From NCBI GenBank assembly GCA_027492485.1, contig JAPUER010000031.1, positions 3,944 through 67,943 of the forward strand: a stretch of 64,000 bases of DNA, given 5' to 3'. This document shows positions 57,777 through 64,000 of this stretch, one piece after another (the stretch's first letter is position 1; each line of letters starts with the position of its first letter). This DNA is from Betaproteobacteria bacterium (GTDB lineage: Bacteria; Pseudomonadota; Gammaproteobacteria; Burkholderiales; Casimicrobiaceae). A program made the translations under genes and the position numbers. The notes under the pieces were generated by a model. The model did not search any database and was not told the DNA's origin. It saw nothing but the letters and a program-made list of their open reading frames with translations.

Positions 57777-59287
57777 ACAGCTTGAAAGCCTGGTGGAAGA
57801 AGCTGCCCGATGACAAGCGTCGGCAGTACGCAATCCTTGGCGGGATCTCGGCGATCATCCTGATCTTCATTGTCACGCAAATGTTTTCGTCGAACCCGGC
57901 ATCGAAAACGCGCAAGCGCGCGTCTGACCCCGAGACCTTCGCGTTGGGTCAATCCCGCGAGGTAGGCATGTCCGACCTACAGGCGCTGGTCAACAACCTC
58001 AGTGCAGATCAGGACAAGCTGCGCAAGCAAATTCAGGACGGCACCATCACCGCCGAGGCAACGGCAAGAGCGAATCAACAGACCATCGATACGCTCACGC
58101 GGCAGTCGACAGCGGAGAAAGCCGAACTCACGGAAAAGCTAGCGAAGCTGGAATCGAAGGTGGCGTCTGGCGGCGGGGGAATCTCCGTTGGCGCGGGGCC
58201 CGGTGCCAACGGTGCCATAGGGGTCACCATCGCACCCCAACAGCCAGGGGGTGTGCGTTCCGCCCCCGGCGCGCCGTCGCTAAGCGCACCGCTCCCCGTG
58301 ACCCTAGTCGGGCCGCAAGGCAGCTCGATCATCCCGGCCAGTCCTACCGGTGCCGCCGATAGCCCCGGCGGATCGGGCGTTGCAGGTAGCGACGGATCAC
58401 GAACCGGACTACGGGTGTCTCGCGATGATCGTGGCACCGGCACAACACGCAGCGGAACCGCTTCGCCAGGTCCATCCGGCACCACCGCAAACGGTTCGAC
58501 AACGCCGATGGGGCAGATCGGTTCGGGATCTGCCGCAGGCGCGCGTAACCCCCTTCCTGCGGACGCGAAAAACGCGGGTTCCCCTGCCTCTGTGCTATTG
58601 GGCGGCGCAGCCAACGGTGCGCGAGGTGACAGCAGCGCGCCACTGTCATCGACTTCGCACGACGAAAATTTCATTCCCGCAGGCAGCATGTTCGAGGGTG
58701 TCTCGATCACCGGCCTCGACGCGCCCACCGCTTCTGCCGCACAAAAGTCTCCGACACCCATGCTCGTTCGCATCAAGCATGAGGCGATCCTGCCGAATCT
58801 CGCCAGCTATGACATCAGCGAGTGTTTTGTGCTGCTGTCGGGGCACGGAGAACTTAGCAGCGAGCGAGCAAAACTGCGTACTGAGACCCTGAGCTGTGTC
58901 AATTCAGATCGAACCGTCATAGAAGCAAAACTGGATGGTTTTGCGGTCGGCGAAGACGGAAAGGTGGGCCTACGCGGTCGCCTTGTCTCGAAGCAAGGCG
59001 CTGTGATCGCGCGCGCGCTCCTCGCGGGGTTCTTGTCCGGCATCGGCAAAGGACTACAGCCAACAGCAGTCATTCCGCTTACGGGCGGCGCAAGCGCGCT
59101 CTCCAGCACTGCAGGTTTGACCGATGTGTTGGAGGGTGGTGCCGCCGCTGGTGCCAACACGGCGCTCAATCAGATCGCCAAGTTCTATCTGGATCAAGCC
59201 AAGGAAATGTTTCCTGTCGTCGAGATCGACGCTGGACGGAAAGTCACCATCGTACTGGTGCGCGGCACCTCTGTGAAAAAGCGCTAA
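57773..59287 (+). CDS. traB: T4SS protein TraB (VirB10-like)
   Basis: 504 residues from ATG 57773. One membrane helix (about 19-41, 'YAILGGISAIILIFIVTQMF'), a coiled coil (about 65-125), and a long Gly/Pro/Ser linker to about 295. The TrbI/VirB10 beta-barrel follows: 'FIPAGSMFEGVSITGLDAPT', 'PTPMLVRIKHEAILPNLASYDISECFVLLSGHGELSSERA', with a C-terminal 'EIDAGRKVTIVLVRGTSV'. It links the inner-membrane and outer-membrane parts of the channel. Confidence 0.92.
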   Translation: MNSLKAWWKKLPDDKRRQYAILGGISAIILIFIVTQMFSSNPASKTRKRASDPETFALGQSREVGMSDLQALVNNLSADQDKLRKQIQDGTITAEATARANQQTIDTLTRQSTAEKAELTEKLAKLESKVASGGGGISVGAGPGANGAIGVTIAPQQPGGVRSAPGAPSLSAPLPVTLVGPQGSSIIPASPTGAADSPGGSGVAGSDGSRTGLRVSRDDRGTGTTRSGTASPGPSGTTANGSTTPMGQIGSGSAAGARNPLPADAKNAGSPASVLLGGAANGARGDSSAPLSSTSHDENFIPAGSMFEGVSITGLDAPTASAAQKSPTPMLVRIKHEAILPNLASYDISECFVLLSGHGELSSERAKLRTETLSCVNSDRTVIEAKLDGFAVGEDGKVGLRGRLVSKQGAVIARALLAGFLSGIGKGLQPTAVIPLTGGASALSSTAGLTDVLEGGAAAGANTALNQIAKFYLDQAKEMFPVVEIDAGRKVTIVLVRGTSVKKR

Positions 59288-59289
59288 AT

Positions 59290-59976
59290 ATGACTACTCT
59301 TCTCATCAGCAAAATCGGGACTCGCTTAGCCTCCGTCAGCCTTCGCTTAATCGTTATTGCGACGCTAGGCCAGTTGGCGGGATGCGCTTCGTTACTCAGT
59401 GACGGCGCAGCATCCTTCAGTTGCCCGGCTGATGCGCAGGGCGTAACCTGTATGTCGCCGCGCGAGGTGTACGGCCTCACCCACAACCGTGACTCGATCA
59501 GCAATTCGCAGCTCAATCGCGGTGGCACCGGTATCACCGGTCGGTCGGCCACACTCGAAGGCACTAGCGGCGTTACGCCACGACAAATTGCGCGTGGCCA
59601 ATTACAAGGGCCAGGCGTCAATTTGGATGATCTTGCCGCGCTGTACCGGCCACAGATTGCACCCGGTCTGGCTTTTACGCCGATTCTCGAAGCTGCTCAG
59701 GTTCAACGGACATATGTCTCGCCGTATGTCTCACCGACAGGCTCACTGGTTGCGCCAGGCAAGGTCTTCACCGAAGTGACCCCGCGCCGCTGGCGCGTTG
59801 GCGAAAGCATGATCAAAGGCTCTTCGGTCGCTGCGCCGTTGCGAGCGATCCAGCAAGAACAACGTCCGGACGCCACGCAGGGTGGCCCCATCCTCTCGAC
59901 GACACGGCAAGGCACCGATGTCGATCAACCCGCTCTTTCCGGTTCTTCATCAGAGCCGAAGGTACCCGCGCAGTAG
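59290..59976 (+). CDS. traV: T4SS lipoprotein TraV
   Basis: 228 residues from ATG 59290. A lipoprotein signal ends 'LGQLAGC', and the next about 25 residues carry the TraV pattern 'FSCPADAQGVTCMSPREVYGLT' with two Cys. The C-terminal half contains 'RTYVSPYVSPTGSLVAPGKVFTEVTPRRW', typical of the family. It is the VirB7-like outer-membrane anchor for TraK. Confidence 0.85.
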   Translation: MTTLLISKIGTRLASVSLRLIVIATLGQLAGCASLLSDGAASFSCPADAQGVTCMSPREVYGLTHNRDSISNSQLNRGGTGITGRSATLEGTSGVTPRQIARGQLQGPGVNLDDLAALYRPQIAPGLAFTPILEAAQVQRTYVSPYVSPTGSLVAPGKVFTEVTPRRWRVGESMIKGSSVAAPLRAIQQEQRPDATQGGPILSTTRQGTDVDQPALSGSSSEPKVPAQ

Positions 59977-60039
59977 GTTCCCTGCTCGCCATAACAACGA
60001 GAAAACAAACCATGTCTATGAAATCAATCTGGAATCGAA

Positions 60040-60342
60040 ATGAAACTCAATATCTCTCAAAACGTTGTTGTGACCCTTCTCATCGGCATGATGATCACAG
60101 GCCTGGCAGTTGCCGGTACCGGCGGTACGACTGAATTTGGCGGTGTCTACACGACCGTCCAAGGCTGGTTGTCCGGAACCCTCGGCAAGTTGCTGGCGCT
60201 GGTGTTCCTGGCCGTCGGCGTAGCGGTAGGCATCGCCAAGCAAAACCTGTTCGCGTTTGTCGCGGGCATTGCCTGCGCCTTGGGAATCAACGCAGCACCG
60301 ACCATCATTGATGGCCTGATCACCGCCACGCTTCCACTGTAA
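60040..60342 (+). CDS. traA: conjugative pilin TraA
   Basis: 100 residues from ATG 60040. A signal region (about 1-25, ending 'GLAVA') precedes a mature pilin with two hydrophobic helices ('TLGKLLALVFLAVGVAVGIAKQ' and 'LFAFVAGIACALGINAAPTIIDGLI'). It lies between traV and traC as in SXT and IncHI elements. A stable hairpin just downstream may raise pilin mRNA over the ATPase mRNA. Confidence 0.85.
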   Translation: MKLNISQNVVVTLLIGMMITGLAVAGTGGTTEFGGVYTTVQGWLSGTLGKLLALVFLAVGVAVGIAKQNLFAFVAGIACALGINAAPTIIDGLITATLPL

Positions 60343-60358
60343 GTATTTGGTGCGATGA

Positions 60359-60384
60359 CCTCGCTTCGCGCAAGCGAAGCGAGG
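60359..60384 (+). repeat. GNRA-capped hairpin between traA and traC
   Basis: Perfect 11-bp stem CCTCGCTTCGC/GCGAAGCGAGG with GCAA loop. No T run. It is probably an mRNA stabiliser or partial attenuator after the pilin gene. Confidence 0.7.
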
Positions 60385-60432
60385 TAGTTCAGCAATCCGG
60401 ACGAACGTCCGACTCTTAACAGCCGACCCCCA

Positions 60433-62937
60433 ATGTCCACTGCCACGGTACGCACTTCTTACGAACGCAACTGGACATCCAAGGATGCGCCGCCGCATGC
60501 GTTTGACTCGGAACAGGAGGCAATCTTTCTCAACGACTCTTTGCAGCAAGAGGCGTGGGGAAAAGTCTTCGAAGCCAATCTGCTGGTCGGGCTCGACGAA
60601 CAAACGCTTGCGCGTATTCAGACTACGCTCGCCGCCGATCTGCCGCCCGGCAGTTTCATCCAGTTCGCGCTCTTCGCCTATCCGAGTGCCGACACCATTG
60701 TCACGCAATATCTGGCGGTGCGAGACACTTTGCCCTTTGATGAAAATCTGGCACCTAGACAACGGGACATTCTTCAAGAGTACGTAGCAAGTCGCGCGCA
60801 GATGTTCTCCGACGGTGCCTCGCACCCGATCGTTCGCGGCGACAACGTGCTGTCGAAGACGTTGCGACTCTTCATTGCGATCCGTCAACCAACGTCGAGC
60901 AAGGATAAGGCGACCGAAGAAAACAAAGCAATATTCACGCGCTTCAATTCGATTCGAGATGGCCTCAGTTCAATCGGCTTGGGCTTACGTGCGCTTAACG
61001 AAGGCGACTACCTGGCGCTGATCCGTAAATGGTTGAAGCCATTTGAGCCGACCGATTCGCACTACGATAACAACTTGCTGCTGGGAGAGCAGTGGCTGGC
61101 CCCAGGTGATTCGCTGGACGATGGCGATGACGACAGCGGTGTGGTTCGTGTTAACGACAACCACGTTGCCGTGCTCTCTCTCAATCACCTCCCGAAAGCC
61201 GCGTCGGCTTCGATGATGGGCTACCTGATCGGAGATCCCATTCGCGGTTCCGACCAGATCGGTTGTCCGTATGTCATCTCGTGGGCGGTACACATCCCAA
61301 ATCCGCTGACGTTCACGGCCACCATCAAGAACAAACAGAAAATCGTGAGCTTCCAGGCGTTCGGCCCAATGTTGCGCTACGTACGCAAGCTGGCCGCGCT
61401 AAAAGAAGGGCTCGATGTTCTGGCAGATGCGCTCGACAACCGCGAAATGCCTGTCGAGATGAATTTCAGCGTTCTGCTCTATGCCAAAACGCGCGAGGAA
61501 GTGCTCCGCCATACGGCGCAAGCGCGCTCGTTTTTCGCATCATTCGAAGTCGATATCCGGCTCGACAAGAAGCTCGCCTATCCAACCCTTAGGAATACGA
61601 TTCCGCTCTTCACAAGCACTGAGAGCATTGCCGGATCCTATCGCTGGAAGCCGATGGCCTTAAACCACGCGGCGCAGTTTCTGCCGGTCATCGGCGAATG
61701 GATTGGCACCCACAGTTATCTGGCCGCTGAGCGCCGTGCCGGCGCGGCGCTGTTGATGTTGTCGCGGCGTCGGCAACCGATGCTGTATGACCTCTATGAC
61801 AGCACCACAAGCTTCGGTGCCGTGATTTGCGCCGAATCGGGCTCCGGCAAGACGTACCTGTGCAACATGCTCGCCTTGGAGTATCTCTCGAAGGGAGCGA
61901 AGGTTTGGCTGTTTGACAAGGGATACAGCTTCGAGGGCTTGACCCAGTACGTCGAAGGCTCGCACATCACCATTAGGGAGGAAAGCGGGCTTTGCTTTAA
62001 CCCATTCACACGCATCGCGCCCGGTGAACTGCCCGAGTACATCGCGTTTCTGAGCGCGCTGTTGGCCAAGATGGCCGCGCCGCGCGATGGTCTCAATGAT
62101 GTTTCGATGCGCTACGTGGAAGAAGCGATCAAGGCAGCGTGGGCCAACAAGGCCCAGGCAATGACAATTACTGATGTGGCGGAATACCTCAGCAACAACG
62201 AGGATCCTGAAATCCGCAAGATCGGTTTGATGCTGGAGCCCTACACCGCGCGGGGTGCGTACGCCCATTGGTTCGAGGGCGAAAACAACATCGACATGGA
62301 AAACGCGTTGGTGACGATTGAGTCGCAAGATCTGGAAAACAAGCCAGAGCTGCGTGAAGTCCTGCTCATGCAAATGCTCGCGCGCATCGCGGATGACATG
62401 AAGACAATGCCGCGGAGTCGGCCAAAAATCCTGCTCTTCGATGAAGCGCGAGACTTTCTTGAGAGCGAAGCAACCGCGAAGGTTCTGGAACGCTTTTATA
62501 GCCAAGTGCGTAAGCACAACGGCGCGCCGATCATCGTGCTGCAGTCGTTGTTTCAGCTCTACAACACCCCGGTTGGACGCATCATTGAGAGCAACGCACC
62601 GAACCGCATCGTTCTCAAACAGCTCTCGGTATCAATTCAGGAGGCGCGTGCAACCGGCAAGTGGCCGATTGGCGAGCACGGCTATGAACTGATGCAGTCG
62701 GTCGCACTCGCGGAAGGCAAATACGCGGAAGCCTTCTTCTTCAACGAGGCGACCGGCTGGGGCGTAGGACGAATCATCGCGGCGAAAGAGTTCGATCTAA
62801 TTTTTGATACTCGTGGCCCGCGTCGAGAGGCGCTCAATCGGCTGTTGAAGTCAGGCATGACGCTGCGCAAAGCGGTCGCGGCTTTGCTCGCGCTTGAAGA
62901 GAAGGATCTAGCAAAACGGAGAACGGAGAATGACTGA
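60433..62937 (+). CDS. traC: T4SS ATPase TraC (VirB4-like)
   Basis: 834 residues from ATG 60433. The N-terminal TraC_F_IV-like domain (about 20-300) is followed by a VirB4-type ATPase: Walker A 'AESGSGKTYLCN' (about 467-475), Walker B 'KILLFDEARDFL' (about 665-674), and the 'QVRKHNGAPIIVLQSLFQLYN' arm. It powers pilus assembly at the inner membrane. It overlaps trbI by 8 bp. Confidence 0.95.
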   Translation: MSTATVRTSYERNWTSKDAPPHAFDSEQEAIFLNDSLQQEAWGKVFEANLLVGLDEQTLARIQTTLAADLPPGSFIQFALFAYPSADTIVTQYLAVRDTLPFDENLAPRQRDILQEYVASRAQMFSDGASHPIVRGDNVLSKTLRLFIAIRQPTSSKDKATEENKAIFTRFNSIRDGLSSIGLGLRALNEGDYLALIRKWLKPFEPTDSHYDNNLLLGEQWLAPGDSLDDGDDDSGVVRVNDNHVAVLSLNHLPKAASASMMGYLIGDPIRGSDQIGCPYVISWAVHIPNPLTFTATIKNKQKIVSFQAFGPMLRYVRKLAALKEGLDVLADALDNREMPVEMNFSVLLYAKTREEVLRHTAQARSFFASFEVDIRLDKKLAYPTLRNTIPLFTSTESIAGSYRWKPMALNHAAQFLPVIGEWIGTHSYLAAERRAGAALLMLSRRRQPMLYDLYDSTTSFGAVICAESGSGKTYLCNMLALEYLSKGAKVWLFDKGYSFEGLTQYVEGSHITIREESGLCFNPFTRIAPGELPEYIAFLSALLAKMAAPRDGLNDVSMRYVEEAIKAAWANKAQAMTITDVAEYLSNNEDPEIRKIGLMLEPYTARGAYAHWFEGENNIDMENALVTIESQDLENKPELREVLLMQMLARIADDMKTMPRSRPKILLFDEARDFLESEATAKVLERFYSQVRKHNGAPIIVLQSLFQLYNTPVGRIIESNAPNRIVLKQLSVSIQEARATGKWPIGEHGYELMQSVALAEGKYAEAFFFNEATGWGVGRIIAAKEFDLIFDTRGPRREALNRLLKSGMTLRKAVAALLALEEKDLAKRRTEND

Positions 62938-63469
62938 TCAGTCCAACGTCGACGCACAGACAACCAACGAAATTGCTGCGGCTGTTGCGCAGCCGCAGAC
63001 GCAGACGCAACGCAGCGGCATAAGAGTCTGGGAGGTTGTTGCCATTTCGTCTACGGCGGCAACGGTAGTTTTCTTTGCACTGTTGTGGGCGATTCCACAT
63101 TACAGCAATTGGTGGCCACGAGACGAAGCACGCCCGATATTTTTTCTCGATGGACAACTGATCGTCCAGTCCAAACTGGCCGCTATCCAACGGTCACCGG
63201 AGACGGCCGCAGGTGTCGGCGAAGCGTTTGCAAAGGCGCTGGACGCCTACATCGCTCGACTGTCACAGCAGGGTGCCATCGTATTGAACAAGCGCGCCGC
63301 CATCGCATATCCACCTGCTATTGATATTACAGAGCAAGCAGCCAAGGATTTGCAGGTAGTCATCGTTCGTGACGACGTGCGCAGCGCGGCGAGCACGGCG
63401 GCGGCCGCCGTGCAGGCACCGACAGCCGCTCCCGCAACTGCGACCGAAAGTGGAGCAAAGAAGCAATGA
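62930..63469 (+). CDS. trbI: TrbI-type T4SS accessory protein
   Basis: 179 residues from ATG 62930. One membrane helix (about 37-60), then a periplasmic domain with the F-type TrbI pattern: 'IFFLDGQLIVQSKLAAIQ', 'ARLSQQGAIVLNKRAAIAYPPAIDITEQ'. The tail is Ala-rich. F TrbI affects pilus retraction. It overlaps the next gene by 4 bp. Confidence 0.78.
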   Translation: MTDQSNVDAQTTNEIAAAVAQPQTQTQRSGIRVWEVVAISSTAATVVFFALLWAIPHYSNWWPRDEARPIFFLDGQLIVQSKLAAIQRSPETAAGVGEAFAKALDAYIARLSQQGAIVLNKRAAIAYPPAIDITEQAAKDLQVVIVRDDVRSAASTAAAAVQAPTAAPATATESGAKKQ

Positions 63470-64000
63470 AACCGAGCTCCAAATTTTCGGTGCTTGCGTC
63501 GGATCGACGGAGCAAGCGGCAACGTGCCGCAGAGGCATATGGCGCATGCGCTTCCGGCATCGAAGGGATATGGCACACGCCATCCAAACGACGTCAACTC
63601 TACTGGACACTGGCACTGGCACCGTTCGCCTGGTTTGGCACCGAACTGCTCACAGCGAAAGTGGGCGAATCCCATCGGATTGGCTTCGATCCGCAGATCG
63701 AAACTTGCCTTCCGTGGCGCGTGTATTTGGTGACGCCAGTACGTCGTGACACGTCACAGCGGCAAAGCCTGGAGGCGGCGCTACAGCGCAGGGAGCCGTC
63801 CATGCGGGGTGCCTTCGTGCAACTTGTTGCGCACGATACAGGGAGCCCAGGTTTTGAGGGTAAGCCACTGGCCAAGATGGTGCTCGGATTGCCAGGTGAC
63901 CAAATCCGCATCGAGCGAGACCGCTTGTTCGTTAATGACAAGGAATGGGACGCGCTGTGGTTGATGAACCGTTTGCAGTTGGCGCCCGGCTCGCTGGATC
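63466..64000 (+). CDS. TraF/TrhF-like S26 peptidase, partial
   Basis: From ATG 63466 and running off the right edge, with 178 complete codons visible. One membrane helix (about 48-64, 'LYWTLALAPFAWFGTELL') is followed by S26-like sequence: 'FDPQIETCLPWRVYLV' and 'LAKMVLGLPGDQIRIERDRLFVND' (the 'PGD' box). At the place of the catalytic Ser of TraF-type peptidases the sequence has Cys ('ETCLPWRVY'). It follows the position of trhF/trsF between traC and traW in SXT/R27-like operons. Pilin maturation is the inferred role. Confidence 0.72.
   Translation, partial: MKPSSKFSVLASDRRSKRQRAAEAYGACASGIEGIWHTPSKRRQLYWTLALAPFAWFGTELLTAKVGESHRIGFDPQIETCLPWRVYLVTPVRRDTSQRQSLEAALQRREPSMRGAFVQLVAHDTGSPGFEGKPLAKMVLGLPGDQIRIERDRLFVNDKEWDALWLMNRLQLAPGSLD

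Overview
The window reads as about 64 kb of a large conjugative plasmid from a Gram-negative, probably betaproteobacterial, host. The host call is an inference from the overall protein style, the F/SXT-like transfer genes and the moderately GC-rich codon use; no rRNA or chromosomal housekeeping locus is present to prove it. The plasmid call rests on an iteron-type origin with a Rep_3-like initiator, two partition systems, a T4SS operon, SSB, topoisomerase III and an ERF-type annealing protein. No integrase, att site or insertion sequence was recognised.

Layout. 0-4.1 kb, mostly minus strand: accessory signalling/uptake block (TonB-dependent receptor, CPBP membrane protease, NarL-type response regulator, small HTH protein, edge of a possible sensor kinase). 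4.2-8.7 kb: mostly unknown small proteins, a PnuC-like membrane protein, a divergent sigma-70-like protein and a Sel1-repeat lipoprotein. 9-10 kb: SSB and a small protein in cassette-type transcription units. 10.2-18.4 kb: three overlapping minus-strand genes for secreted proteins, two of them giant Ig-like/FN3 proteins. 18.6-26.8 kb: HD-domain membrane protein (candidate MOBH-type relaxase), two possibly OB-like proteins, topoisomerase III, and an actin-type ParM/ParR pair with a parC-like repeat region. 27-33 kb: small cassettes, a DUF3150-type protein, a KfrA-like protein and a winged-helix protein. 33.3-37.3 kb: parS repeats, ParB, ParA, iteron origin, Rep.

38.3-42.1 kb: an array of 24 recognisable tRNA genes covering 19 amino acids (no valine), interrupted by an antisense toxin-antitoxin pair. 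It is led by an rRNA-type boxA and enclosed by an exact 18-nt inverted repeat 3.2 kb apart. An HNH nuclease gene follows.

42.1-49.6 kb, minus strand: PLD nuclease, SNF2-type helicase with an in-frame TAG in motif VI, small proteins around a tandem hairpin array, an overlapping gene pair, a TraD/VirD4-like coupling protein and an ERF protein. 49.8-64 kb, plus strand: a mating-pair-formation operon in SXT/IncHI-like order (transglycosylase, GspE-like ATPase, two Dsb-like proteins, OmpA-like lipoprotein, TraL, E, K, B, V, A, C, TrbI, TrhF-like peptidase).

The two most notable systems are the tRNA array with its rRNA-operon-like leader and processing stem, and six short transcription units (including SSB and ERF) that share a promoter block, a 5' stem-loop with an AUGGG-type loop, a similar start context and, in five of six, a common terminator family. 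The second looks like a plasmid-wide co-regulated set.
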